The position numbers and the translations under genes are program-made. From DATNIB01 sp035604685 (lineage in GTDB: Bacteria; Actinomycetota; Acidimicrobiia; Acidimicrobiales; RAAP-2), in assembly GCA_035604685.1 (NCBI GenBank), contig DATNIB010000029.1, forward strand, positions 1 to 49,618: a DNA stretch of 49,618 nt, read 5' to 3'. Shown here piece by piece: positions 10,335 through 18,403 of the stretch. Position 1 is the stretch's first letter. Each line of letters starts with the position of its first letter. The notes beneath the pieces were generated by a model. That model was not told the DNA's origin, searched no databases, and worked only from the letters and a program-made list of their open reading frames with translations.

Positions 10335-10340
10335 TAGGGT
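10335..10340 (+). promoter_or_regulatory. -10 box of leaderless gcvH promoter
   Basis: TAGGGT, 8 nt before the ATG at 10349. No ribosome site and no space for a glycine riboswitch. Confidence 0.45.
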
Positions 10341-10348
10341 GCCCGGCG

Positions 10349-10729
10349 ATGAACATCCCCGAGGACCTCCGCTACTCGAAGGACCACGAGTGGGTGCGCG
10401 CCGAAGGGACCCGGTGCCGGGTCGGCATCACCGACTACGCCCAGGACGCCCTGGGCGATGTGGTCTTCGTCGAGCTGCCGAGCGTGGGGCAGCGGCTGGA
10501 GGCCGGCGGCCTGCTCGGGGAGATCGAGTCCACCAAGTCGGTGTCGGAGGTCTACGCACCGGTGGGGGGCACCGTGGCGGCCGTCAACACCGAGCTCGTC
10601 GACTCGCCCGAGCGGATCAACGAGGACCCCTACGGGGCCGGCTGGATCTGCGAGCTCGACGGCGCCCCGGGCGCCGAAGCCGACGGGCTCTTGGACGCGG
10701 ACGGGTACCGGCGCCTGCTGGACGGCTGA
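10349..10729 (+). CDS. gcvH: glycine cleavage system H protein
   Basis: 126 residues. Lipoyl-carrier protein that shuttles the aminomethyl group between GcvP, GcvT and the lipoamide dehydrogenase. DHEWVR near the N terminus, GDVVFVELP, and the lipoylation site GEIESTKSVSEVYAP with Lys63. PYGAGW near the C terminus is standard. The other system genes (gcvT, gcvPA, gcvPB) are 15 kb away at 25.6-29.5 kb. It opens the gcvH - garA-like - ftsR - DUF151 block, an order I know from mycobacteria (Rv1826-Rv1829). Confidence 0.97.
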   Translation: MNIPEDLRYSKDHEWVRAEGTRCRVGITDYAQDALGDVVFVELPSVGQRLEAGGLLGEIESTKSVSEVYAPVGGTVAAVNTELVDSPERINEDPYGAGWICELDGAPGAEADGLLDADGYRRLLDG

Positions 10730-10807
10730 TTGACAACCCCGGGAGCGCAACCCCCAGACATCCTGGCGACGAGCTGAGCGCCCATCGAAGACGAAGGATG
10801 AAGCGAG

Positions 10808-10813
10808 TACCGT
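10808..10813 (+). promoter_or_regulatory. -10 box of leaderless garA-like promoter
   Basis: TACCGT followed by 7 nt and the GTG at 10821. Confidence 0.45.
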
Positions 10814-10820
10814 GTGAGTC

Positions 10821-11297
10821 GTGTTCTGCCACAACTGCGGGCACCGGAATCCTCCCAGGGTGAATTTCTGTTCGTCTTGCGGGACAGCGCTGCCGACGGA
10901 TCCCTCCGAGACCACGGTTCGACTGCAGCCCGTCGATGAGCACGGAGAATCCGGTGAAGAAGAGCCCGCGGTCACGCTCGTCGAGGTGCCGCGCGGGGTC
11001 GGCGTGTTGGTGGTCAAGCGCGGCCCCAATGTGGGCGCCCGATACCTGCTGGAGGGCGAGGTGACCCGCGCTGGGCGCCATCCCGAGAGCGACATCTTCC
11101 TCGACGACATCACCGTGTCCCGGCGACACGCCGAGCTCTCTCGGGGGCCCGACGGGTCGGTCACGATCCGAGACGATGGGTCCCTCAACGGCACCTACGT
11201 CAACCGCGAGCGGATCGAAGAACAGGTCCTGGCCGGGGGGGACGAGGTGCAGATCGGCAAGTTCAAGCTGGTCTATCTCGTGGCGGGCGACGAGTGA
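10821..11297 (+). CDS. garA: zinc-ribbon plus FHA-domain protein, GarA-like
   Basis: 158 residues. Residues 3-20 form a CxxC...CxxC zinc ribbon (Cys3, 6, 17, 20). Next is an acidic linker with an E-T-T motif (30-32) placed where mycobacterial GarA carries its kinase-targeted ETT threonines. The FHA domain is about 60-150 with Arg86 (AGRH), SRRH (100-103) and LNGTYVN (122-128). In mycobacteria GarA switches 2-oxoglutarate dehydrogenase and glutamate enzymes according to phosphorylation. Here the same role is inferred from position and motifs. The zinc ribbon is absent from mycobacterial GarA as I recall it. The gene overlaps ftsR by 4 nt. Confidence 0.88.
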   Translation: MFCHNCGHRNPPRVNFCSSCGTALPTDPSETTVRLQPVDEHGESGEEEPAVTLVEVPRGVGVLVVKRGPNVGARYLLEGEVTRAGRHPESDIFLDDITVSRRHAELSRGPDGSVTIRDDGSLNGTYVNRERIEEQVLAGGDEVQIGKFKLVYLVAGDE

Positions 11298-12484
11298 GCG
11301 GCCGGACCTATCTGTCGATCGGAGACGTCCTCAGCCTCCTTCGCCAGGAGTTCCCCGACGTCACGATCTCCAAGATCCGGTTCCTCGAGAGCCAGGGACT
11401 CGTCAACCCGGAGCGTTCGCCGTCGGGGTATCGCAAGTTCTACGAGCGCGACGTGGAGCGCCTCCGCTGGGTGCTCCGCCAGCAGCGCGAGCACTTCCTG
11501 CCCCTGAAGGTGATCCGCGACCGGTTGGCCGGAACCGACGGCGTGCCCTCCGACGACGCCGACGCGGTGGAGCCGACGGAGCGCGACACGATCTCGGCGA
11601 ACGGCACGCGCGAGTCCGACGACGCCGACCCGCCCGCCGAACCCGCGATGGTGGGCGCGCACCGAACGCCGCCACCGGTGGCCGTGAGCGCAACCGACGC
11701 ACCACCGCTCAGACCGCGCGTGCCGACCGTGTCAACGCCGAGCGCAGGGGCGCCGACCCCCGTACCGGCGGCGCCCGCACCGACCGGTGCACCGGCCGCA
11801 CCGGCTCCGGCAATGGCGGCACCAGTCGCGGCGGCACCACCAGTGGCCGCACCAGTCGCGGCGGCACCACCAGTGGCAGCACCAGTCGCGGCGGCACCAC
11901 CAGTGGCCGCACCAGTCGCGGCGGCACCACCAGCGGCCGCCCGGACCACCACCGCCCCGGTCATCGGCCGGCGCGCCGAGCCAGACCCGCCCGCCGCCGT
12001 CGCGCGTGCGGACCGGCCGACCCCCGCGGCACCGGCACCGGATCTCCAGTCCGTCGCGGCCCGGCCCGAAGCAGAGGTCCGGCCCGCAGAGACCCCACCC
12101 TCGGGCTCCAGCCTCACCATCGAGGAGCTCTGCCACGCGAGTGGGCTCTCCATCACCGAGGTCGCCGCTCTTGAGGGCTTCGGGCTGGTGGAGCCGGTCA
12201 CTGTGGCGGGAACGCTCTACTACGACGAGGAGTGCCTGACGGTCGCCAAGCTCGTCTCAGACTTCGCGCGCTACGGGATTGAGCCTCGCCACCTGCGCCT
12301 CTACCGCAACGCCGTTGACCGCGAGCTCGGCCTGGTGGAACAGATCATCACCCCCTTGCTCCGCCAGCGGAACCCCGAGGCGCGCAAGCGGGCAGCCGAT
12401 ACGGCGGCCGACCTCAACCGGCTCGGGCAGCAGCTCCGCGGGGCCCTGCTGCGCAAGGGAATCCGGAACCACTTCGGGCGCTGA
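11294..12484 (+). CDS. ftsR: MerR-family regulator, FtsR-like, with repetitive Pro/Ala linker
   Basis: 396 residues. N-terminal MerR helix-turn-helix (TYLSIGDVLSLL, then ISKIRFLESQGLVNPER and SGYRKFYERDVERL, about 5-60). A C-terminal conserved helical region (about 275-396) has SLTIEELCHASGLS and RHLRLYRNAVDRE. Between them lies about 190 residues of Ala/Pro/Thr-rich linker with four 10-residue repeats. The orthologue Rv1828/FtsR is a cell-division activator in corynebacteria and mycobacteria and sits just after garA there, as here. The usual family length is nearer 250, the excess being the linker. GTG start overlaps the garA-like stop. Confidence 0.87.
   Translation: MSGRTYLSIGDVLSLLRQEFPDVTISKIRFLESQGLVNPERSPSGYRKFYERDVERLRWVLRQQREHFLPLKVIRDRLAGTDGVPSDDADAVEPTERDTISANGTRESDDADPPAEPAMVGAHRTPPPVAVSATDAPPLRPRVPTVSTPSAGAPTPVPAAPAPTGAPAAPAPAMAAPVAAAPPVAAPVAAAPPVAAPVAAAPPVAAPVAAAPPAAARTTTAPVIGRRAEPDPPAAVARADRPTPAAPAPDLQSVAARPEAEVRPAETPPSGSSLTIEELCHASGLSITEVAALEGFGLVEPVTVAGTLYYDEECLTVAKLVSDFARYGIEPRHLRLYRNAVDRELGLVEQIITPLLRQRNPEARKRAADTAADLNRLGQQLRGALLRKGIRNHFGR
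11819..11938 (+). repeat. four tandem 30-bp repeats inside ftsR
   Basis: Four consecutive in-frame 30-bp units beginning GCACCAGTCGCGGCGG, differing only by a few bases (copy 2 ends GCA, copy 4 has GCGGCC). Each encodes APVAAAPPVA or APVAAAPPAA. Copy number is likely variable between strains. Confidence 0.92.
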
Positions 12485-12598
12485 GGGACGCGGGCGTCCG
12501 AGACGGCGCGGGTGCCTGGGCACCGCCTGGCCGGCCGGCGCCGCCACGCGAAGCTCCTGCCCACGGCGCCTGATGGGCGAATCTCAAGGCCACGGCAC

Positions 12599-12604
12599 TA
12601 CATT
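12599..12604 (+). promoter_or_regulatory. -10 box of leaderless DUF151 promoter
   Basis: TACATT, 6 nt before the ATG at 12611. This decides the start in favour of 12611 over the upstream in-frame ATG at 12512. Confidence 0.5.
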
Positions 12605-12610
12605 TTCCCC

Positions 12611-13117
12611 ATGGTGGAAGTTCGACTTCGCGCCGTCCGGGTGGACCTCCAGTCGAACACACCCGTGCTCTTGCTCCAAGAGACCGACGGCGAGAAGCGC
12701 ACCCTGCCGATCTTCATCGGCCCGCCGGAGGCCCAGGCGATCGCCTACGCGCTGGAGGGGATCACCATGCCCCGGCCCATGACCCACGACCTGATGCGGG
12801 ATCTGCTGGCCTCCCTCGAGGTGGAAATCGAGCGCGTCGTCATCACCGAGCTGCGCGCCACCACCTACATCGCGGAACTCCAGCTGCGTCGTGGCGCCGA
12901 CCGGTCGGTCGTCTCCAGTCGACCCTCCGACGCCGTCGCGGTGGCCGTCCGCACCGGGAGCCCGCTCTTCGTCTCCGACGAGCTGATGGACGCAGAGGGC
13001 ATCCTGCTCGCCATCGACGGTCCAGACGGCGAGGACGACTCCCTGCCACCCGAAGAGCTCGTCGGACAGTTCCGCGAGTTCCTCGACTCGATCAAACCCG
13101 AGGACTTCTCGCCGTAA
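12611..13117 (+). CDS. bifunctional nuclease family protein (DUF151)
   Basis: 168 residues. DUF151/BFN hallmarks: LPIFIGPPEAQAIAYALEG (about 36-54), PMTHDLMRDLL, and SSRPSDAVAVAVRTGSPLFV (about 97-116). Family members have been linked to nuclease activity in plants and to stress roles; the bacterial substrate is not established. It occupies the Rv1829 position after ftsR. It converges on the AcuI-like gene with only 6 bp between the stops. Confidence 0.9.
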   Translation: MVEVRLRAVRVDLQSNTPVLLLQETDGEKRTLPIFIGPPEAQAIAYALEGITMPRPMTHDLMRDLLASLEVEIERVVITELRATTYIAELQLRRGADRSVVSSRPSDAVAVAVRTGSPLFVSDELMDAEGILLAIDGPDGEDDSLPPEELVGQFREFLDSIKPEDFSP

Positions 13118-13123
13118 CGGCCG

Positions 13124-14122
13124 CTACGCGCCGGACCCCACGCGCACCAGCGTCCGGCCGCGACCCTGGCTGGCCAGGATCCCCTCGAGCGTCGCCGGCA
13201 GTTCCGACAGCCCGATCTCGCGCGCCACGAACGTCTCGAGCGCCTCGGGCGGGAAGTGCTCCGCCATGGACGCCCACAGCGCCCGGCGCTCTTCGATGGG
13301 GGTGTCGACGGTGTCGACGCCGAGCAGCGCCAGATGCCGGACGATGAACGGGTAGACCGTCGTCTCGAGCGTGGTGCCGCCCGTCAGCCCGGTGGCGACC
13401 ACGGCGCCGCCATAGCGGACGGTGCGCAAGAGGGCTGCCAGCGTCGCCCCTCCGACGCAGTCCACGGCCCCCGCCCACCTCGGCTCGCCGAGCACCCGCG
13501 CTCCGTTCGGCACGAGGTCGTCCCGCCCGATCACGCTGGCCGCGCCGAGCCCGCGCAGGTAGTCGTGCTCGCTCGCCTTGCCGCTGCTCGCCACCACCTC
13601 GTAGCCGTGGTGCGCCAGCAGGTAGACGGCCATGCTGCCGACGCCGCCCGTCGCCCCGGTCACGACGATCGGCCCGTCGGCCGCGGTCACGCCCACCTGT
13701 CCGAGGCGCGCCAGCGAGAGCAGCGCCGTGAAGCCGGCGGTGCCGACCACCATCGCCTGGCGCGCGGACAGCCCGGCCGGGAGCGGCACCACCCACCCGG
13801 CGCGGACGCGGGCGCGCCCGGCGAAGCCTCCGTGGTGGGACACGCCGAGGTCGTAGCCCTGGGCGAGCACGCCCAACCCGACCGGGATGGAGGCGTCGTC
13901 GCTCTGCACGACCGTGCCCGCCAGGTCGACCCCGGGCACGAGCGGCGAGATGCGGGCCACCCGGTTGCCGGGCCGGGTGACCATGGCGTCCTTGTAGTTG
14001 ACGGCCGACCAGGCCACGTCGATCACGATGTCACCGTCGGACAGGTCGCCGTCGTCCAGTGTGCGGATCCCGGTCTCCACCGTGTCGTCGTGTCTCGTGA
14101 CCACGAACGCCTCGAAGCTCAC
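13124..14122 (-). CDS. acuI: zinc-free MDR oxidoreductase, AcuI/YhdH (acrylyl-CoA reductase) family
   Basis: 332 residues from the GTG at 14122. It begins SFEAFVV and has NYKDAMVTRPGN, PGVDLAGTV, the NADPH-binding GATGGVGSMAVYLLAHHGY (about 155-173), VVASSGKASEHDYLRGLGA and GLTGGTTLETTVYPFI, all typical of the YhdH/AcuI branch that reduces acrylyl-CoA to propionyl-CoA with NADPH. The next GTG upstream (14131) overlaps a TATCGT -10 box lying 7 nt before 14122, so I take 14122. No neighbouring propionate or DMSP genes, so the substrate is inferred from family only. Confidence 0.85.
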   Translation of the reverse strand: MSFEAFVVTRHDDTVETGIRTLDDGDLSDGDIVIDVAWSAVNYKDAMVTRPGNRVARISPLVPGVDLAGTVVQSDDASIPVGLGVLAQGYDLGVSHHGGFAGRARVRAGWVVPLPAGLSARQAMVVGTAGFTALLSLARLGQVGVTAADGPIVVTGATGGVGSMAVYLLAHHGYEVVASSGKASEHDYLRGLGAASVIGRDDLVPNGARVLGEPRWAGAVDCVGGATLAALLRTVRYGGAVVATGLTGGTTLETTVYPFIVRHLALLGVDTVDTPIEERRALWASMAEHFPPEALETFVAREIGLSELPATLEGILASQGRGRTLVRVGSGA

Positions 14123-14129
14123 GACCGCC

Positions 14130-14135
14130 ACGATA
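14130..14135 (-). promoter_or_regulatory. -10 box of leaderless acuI-like promoter
   Basis: TATCGT on the minus strand, 7 nt before the GTG at 14122. Confidence 0.4.
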
Positions 14136-14186
14136 GGGGTGGGGGCTGCGCCGAGGGCCGGTCACGACCGCGCACTCGGGGTCCGT

Positions 14187-14192
14187 TACGCT
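14187..14192 (+). promoter_or_regulatory. -10 box of leaderless promoter
   Basis: TACGCT with 6 nt to the GTG at 14199. Confidence 0.45.
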
Positions 14193-14198
14193 CGCCGC

Positions 14199-14861
14199 GT
14201 GCCCGAGCGACTTGGCGGCCGAACGTGGCGGCACCGGGTCGTCGGCCTGTTCGTCGGAGTGCTGGCCCTGCTGGCCGTGGTCGGCCCACCGGTGGAGGCG
14301 GCGGCCAACCCCCAGGGCGCGCTCCAGACCACGGTCGGGCACCTCTCCCGGGTGGTCGTGTCGAGCGGGCCGGTGGACGACCGGGGGTCGCTCGTGGCCG
14401 TCGTTGGCGTCCAGACCGGTGTGGCGTCGGGCCGACTGCTCGTCCTCGGCTACCGCGGCGACCGCTGGCGCACGCTCGCCCGGTTAGCTGTCTCGCAGTA
14501 CCCAATCGTCCCCGCCCAGACGGTCGAGGTCGCGCACGTGACCGGGGACGCCCGCCCCGACTTCTTGGTGCTGGTGGCGGCGGCCGACAACACGCCGGGC
14601 GTGGTGGTGGGACAGGTCTTCGGGCGATGGGTGCTCATCGACAACGCGGGGCCGTTCCCCACCTCGCCCTACCTGGCGCGTAGCCCGCACTTCGTCGGCG
14701 GCCGGCTGGTGAGCACCTTCGACGACTGTCAGCCCGACTGCGCGTCGGGTACCGAGACGCCGATCGACTGGCGCTACGACCGGGCGCGCCGTGAGTTCAC
14801 GGCGCCGAACCCGCCCGGCTGGGTCGCGCCGCCGGGCGCGTTGAACCACCGCGTCGCCTGA
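14199..14861 (+). CDS. secreted protein with FG-GAP/VCBS-like segment, function unknown
   Basis: 220 residues. A cleavable signal peptide is clear: RTWRHRVVGLFVGVLALLAVV, PPVEAAA (about 8-36). The mature part is beta-rich; VEVAHVTGDARPDFLVLVAA resembles the calcium-binding loop of an FG-GAP/VCBS repeat. Two cysteines in DDCQPDCASG could pair. I do not recognise a family. The GTG is fixed by the -10 box 6 nt upstream. A 28-bp gap separates it from the S9 peptidase gene, which has its own -10 box. Confidence 0.72.
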   Translation: MPERLGGRTWRHRVVGLFVGVLALLAVVGPPVEAAANPQGALQTTVGHLSRVVVSSGPVDDRGSLVAVVGVQTGVASGRLLVLGYRGDRWRTLARLAVSQYPIVPAQTVEVAHVTGDARPDFLVLVAAADNTPGVVVGQVFGRWVLIDNAGPFPTSPYLARSPHFVGGRLVSTFDDCQPDCASGTETPIDWRYDRARREFTAPNPPGWVAPPGALNHRVA

Positions 14862-14878
14862 TCCGCCGGGAGCCGGGT

Positions 14879-14884
14879 TAGCGT
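14879..14884 (+). promoter_or_regulatory. -10 box of leaderless S9 peptidase promoter
   Basis: TAGCGT followed by 5 nt and the GTG at 14890. Confidence 0.4.
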
Positions 14885-14889
14885 ACGCC

Positions 14890-16815
14890 GTGGTCAGTGT
14901 CGCCCGGTACGGCACGTGGTTCTCGCCGTTGTCCATAGAGGACGTGGCGGCGGGCCGCATCTCCCGGTCGGCGCTGCGCTCTGACGGCCGGAGCCTGTAC
15001 TGGCTGGAGCATCGCCCCGACGCCGGCGAGGGCACGGTGCTCGTCCGGGCGGCGGAGGGAGGTGAGGCCGCGGTCGTCTCGCCGGCCGGCGCCAGCATCC
15101 GCTCGCGCGTCCACGAGTACGGCGGCGGCGCCTACTGCCTGGTCCGGGTCGAGGGCGAGCCACCCCGGGTCGCCTACGTCGACGAGTCGAGCCAGCGGGT
15201 CATGCTCGCGTCACTCGACGGCGTCGATCCGGTGGCGCTCACCCCAGAACCGCCACCGGGGGAGCGCTGGCTCCACGGCGACCTGGTCGCCACCGCCGAC
15301 GGCCGCTGGATCCTCTGCGTGCGAGAGCGCCACGAGCCGGCGGGCGCGCAGACGCGCTCGATCGTGTGGATCGCTGCGGACCAGCCGGGACGGAGCGGTC
15401 CGTTGTGTGCTGGCCGCGACTTCTTCATGGCCCCCCGCCCCGACCCCATGGGCCGCACGCTGGCCTGGGTCAGCTGGGACCACCCCGACATGTCGTGGTA
15501 CAGCTCGGAACTCTGGACCGGGGGCCTCTTGGAGACCGGGGCGGGGCTCGAGGTCGTCTCCGCGCGCCTGGTCGACGGCGGACCGCAGATCTCGGTGGCC
15601 CAACCGCTGTGGCTGGCCGAGCGGGACCTCGTGTACGTGTCCGACCGGTCCGGCTGGTGGCAGCCCTGGCGGTGGTCCGGTGGGGAGCCCGAGCGACTCT
15701 GTGACGAGGAGTGCGACTTCCAAGATCCCGACTGGCAGCTCGGCCAGTGCACCCTGGTGCCGGTCGGCCGAGAGCACCTGGGCTGCACCTGGCGGCGCGA
15801 GGGCCTGTGCGGCGTCGGCCTGCTCTCGCTCGTGAGCGGGAGCATCGACGTCGTCGCCCAGCCCTGTGTCTCGGTGGTCGGCCTCTGTGCGCACCGGGGC
15901 GGCGTGGCCTGGCTGGGCGCGACCCCGGTCTCCTCAATCGGGGTGTGGTGGAGCGGCGAGGACGGCCAGGCCGAGCTCGTCGTGGCGCCGCCGCCCGTCG
16001 AGATCGCGCCCCAGGACGTCTCGGTGGCCGAGCCGGTCTCGTTCGTCGCGCCCTCGGGCCGCACCGTGCGCGCACTGTTCTACCCCCCGCACCTGCGCGG
16101 GGTGAAGGGGGAACGCGGGACCGCGCCGCCGCTCGTCGTCTTCTGCCACGGCGGCCCGACGGCGGCGGCGGCGGCCGGCCTCGACCTGTTCGTCCAACTG
16201 TTGACGACGCGGGGGTACGCGGTGGCCGCGGTGAACTACGCCGGGAGCTCGGGCTACGGACGAGCGTTGCGCGTCGCGCTGGACGAGGCCTGGGGCGAGG
16301 CCGATGTCGACGACTGCATCGACGCCGCGCGCTGGTTGGCGGAGGAGGGGCGCGTGGACCCGGGGAGAATGGCCATCCGCGGTTCGAGTGCCGGCGGGCT
16401 CACGGCGCTGAACGCGCTGGTGCGGGCGGAGGTGTTCGCGGCGGCGGTGACCTGGTACGGGGTGACCGACCTGCTCACGCTCGCCGCAGCCACCCACGAC
16501 TTCGAGCTCCACTACATGGACCGCTTGGTGGGCGCGCTGCCCGAGGCGCGCGAGCGCTACCGGGAGCGCTCTCCGGTGCAACGGGTGCGGGACCTGCACG
16601 GGTCCGTCCTGTTGCTCCAGGGGCTCGACGACATCGTCGTGCCGCCCGAGCAGGCCAACGCGATGGTGGTGGCGCTCCACGCGCGCGGCATCCGGTGCGA
16701 CCACCTGGCGTTCGAGGGGGAGGGCCACGGCTTCCGCCGCCTCGAGACCTTGCGGGCCGCCTACCGGGCCGAGCTCGCCTTCTACGGGGAGATCCTGGTG
16801 GGGGACCCCGGCTAG
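14890..16815 (+). CDS. S9 family (prolyl oligopeptidase/acylaminoacyl-peptidase-like) serine peptidase
   Basis: 641 residues. The N-terminal two thirds is a WD/beta-propeller-like region with many Trp-rich strands (WLEHRPDAGEG, VSWDHPDMSWYSSELW, VSDRSGWWQPWRW). The C-terminal alpha/beta hydrolase has HGGPT (oxyanion), VNYAGSSGYGRALR, nucleophile Ser500 in RGSSAGG, Asp581 in GLDDIVVPPEQ and His613 in EGHGFRR, so the triad is complete. It likely cleaves short peptides or acyl-amino acids in the cytosol, as no signal peptide is visible. Confidence 0.93.
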   Translation: MVSVARYGTWFSPLSIEDVAAGRISRSALRSDGRSLYWLEHRPDAGEGTVLVRAAEGGEAAVVSPAGASIRSRVHEYGGGAYCLVRVEGEPPRVAYVDESSQRVMLASLDGVDPVALTPEPPPGERWLHGDLVATADGRWILCVRERHEPAGAQTRSIVWIAADQPGRSGPLCAGRDFFMAPRPDPMGRTLAWVSWDHPDMSWYSSELWTGGLLETGAGLEVVSARLVDGGPQISVAQPLWLAERDLVYVSDRSGWWQPWRWSGGEPERLCDEECDFQDPDWQLGQCTLVPVGREHLGCTWRREGLCGVGLLSLVSGSIDVVAQPCVSVVGLCAHRGGVAWLGATPVSSIGVWWSGEDGQAELVVAPPPVEIAPQDVSVAEPVSFVAPSGRTVRALFYPPHLRGVKGERGTAPPLVVFCHGGPTAAAAAGLDLFVQLLTTRGYAVAAVNYAGSSGYGRALRVALDEAWGEADVDDCIDAARWLAEEGRVDPGRMAIRGSSAGGLTALNALVRAEVFAAAVTWYGVTDLLTLAAATHDFELHYMDRLVGALPEARERYRERSPVQRVRDLHGSVLLLQGLDDIVVPPEQANAMVVALHARGIRCDHLAFEGEGHGFRRLETLRAAYRAELAFYGEILVGDPG

Positions 16816-16942
16816 GGCGGCACCGACGGCCCGCGTCGGGCTGGCTCAGCCACGGGGCCGTGGACCCTGTCCGAGAGGTCGCCTGGTACGCTCGAAACCG
16901 GCCCTGAGCGGCGCACTTGGGGTGCGGAACGACAGGAGACAC

Positions 16943-18388
16943 GTGCTGGGGCGGCTTGGACAGTGGGCCCGCAGCGGCGTGACCGCGTGGCAGCCCGAGG
17001 AGGCGGACGCACTCCTCTACGCCGCCTCGGCCCTCTTTGCCTTCGCCATGGTGTTCTTCCTGTCGGGCCCGGGGCCCGTGCACGAGACTGCGTCCGCGCT
17101 CTCGACCCGCGTCTTGTACCGCCAGTGGGCGGCGCTGGCCCTCGGCCCCTACCTGGCGGCGGCCTTTGCGGCGCTCTTCCTGGCGCGCCGCGCCGAGCGG
17201 ATCGATTCGGGGCGCCAGCGCGAGCCCGGCCTGACCCCGCTGCAGCGGCTGGCGAACTTCGGGTCGCTCGGCAACGCCCGAGTGCTCCTCTTCCTGTTCG
17301 TGCTCGTCGGCGCGACGCTGGTACCGCTCTCGCTCGAGATCGTGTGGCGGAGCCAGCAGCCCGAGGTCACGGTCGTCCAACAGGCCGGCGCCCGGCTGGC
17401 CCAGGGCAAGGAGCTCTACCACGCCTCCGTGCGCAACGGCCACGTCGTCTCGGCCGAGCCGGGCGTGCCCAGCTTCGAGTCGTTCTTCCCCTACCTGCCG
17501 ATCATGGCGGCCTTCGGCCTGCCGAGCAGCACGCACGGCCCGCGCGAGCTCACCGACGCGCGGATCTTTTTCAGCGTGGTGACGCTGCTCGTCGTGGCCG
17601 GGGCTCTGACCCTGTGTCGCGGCCCGCCCGATCGCAAGATGCGCACCCTGCAGTTGATGACGGTGCTGCCGACCGCAGCACTCCCGCTCGCCACCGGTGG
17701 GGACGACATGCCGGTCGTGGCGTTCCTGCTCTTGGCGATGGTCCTCGCACAGCGTCGTCGACCCGGCCTGTCGGGTTTCGTGCTGGGCGTCGTGGCGTCG
17801 ATGAAGTTCACCGCATGGCCGCTGGCCGCGCTGGCGCTGTTCGCGGCGCGCGACGCGCAGGGTCGCCGCGCGCCCAAGCGGATGGCGCTCGGCATGCTGG
17901 TAGTGGCCGGACCGGTCGTCGTGCCGTTTCTCTTGCAGAACCCCAAGGTGTTCGTCGACAACGTGATCCTCTACCCGCTCGGACTGGCCGGCGTTGCGTC
18001 ACCGGCCGCCAGCGCACTGCCCGGCCACATCCTCGTCACCCTCCTGCCGGGGCTGCGCCACGTGCTGCCGCTGGCGGTGGCCATCGTCGGGGGCGCGGTG
18101 CTCGTCGCCTACCTGCGCCGGCGGAGGCCGCGAACCGCGTCCGAGGTCGTCTCGCTGGCCGGTTGGATCATGCTGGTGGCGATCCTCTTCGCGCCGGCCA
18201 CGCGCGTGGGCTACCTGCTCTACCCGATCAACTTCTTTTTCTGGGCCCACCTGTTGCGGGGCACCGACGACCTCGAGGTCCTGACCGGCGTCCTGTCCGC
18301 GCCCGACGGCAGGTTGCTCGAGCCGCCGGCGCGTCGGCGCAGCCCCGTGGGTGCACTGCAGTTCCGACGGCCCCGCGCCCTCGGCTGA
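16943..18388 (+). CDS. polytopic membrane protein, GT87/DUF2029-like
   Basis: 481 residues with about ten hydrophobic segments. SPLLYAASALF-type opening, then a membrane region rich in Leu/Val/Phe, with GGDDMPVVAFLLLAMVLAQRRRPG and MKFTAWPLAALALFAARDA, a pattern seen in polyprenol-phosphate-dependent mannosyl/arabinofuranosyltransferases of the GT87 (DUF2029) group. A catalytic Asp in the first loop cannot be assigned with confidence. I take the GTG at 16943 because AGGAG precedes it and a TACGCT -10 lies about 50 bp upstream; the GTG at 16922 is the alternative. Role in cell-envelope glycan assembly is inferred. Confidence 0.7.
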   Translation: MLGRLGQWARSGVTAWQPEEADALLYAASALFAFAMVFFLSGPGPVHETASALSTRVLYRQWAALALGPYLAAAFAALFLARRAERIDSGRQREPGLTPLQRLANFGSLGNARVLLFLFVLVGATLVPLSLEIVWRSQQPEVTVVQQAGARLAQGKELYHASVRNGHVVSAEPGVPSFESFFPYLPIMAAFGLPSSTHGPRELTDARIFFSVVTLLVVAGALTLCRGPPDRKMRTLQLMTVLPTAALPLATGGDDMPVVAFLLLAMVLAQRRRPGLSGFVLGVVASMKFTAWPLAALALFAARDAQGRRAPKRMALGMLVVAGPVVVPFLLQNPKVFVDNVILYPLGLAGVASPAASALPGHILVTLLPGLRHVLPLAVAIVGGAVLVAYLRRRRPRTASEVVSLAGWIMLVAILFAPATRVGYLLYPINFFFWAHLLRGTDDLEVLTGVLSAPDGRLLEPPARRRSPVGALQFRRPRALG

Positions 18389-18403
18389 CCGCGGCCGGCG
18401 GCG

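Noticed and set aside
7726..10356. An 876-residue minus-strand open frame.
   Set aside because: Antisense shadow of the nucleotidyltransferase fusion; Asp/Val/Gly/His-rich composition is typical of reversed GC-rich coding DNA.
11440..12201. A minus-strand Ala/Gly-rich frame opposite ftsR.
   Set aside because: It mirrors the Pro/Ala repeat linker and has no start signals or domain.
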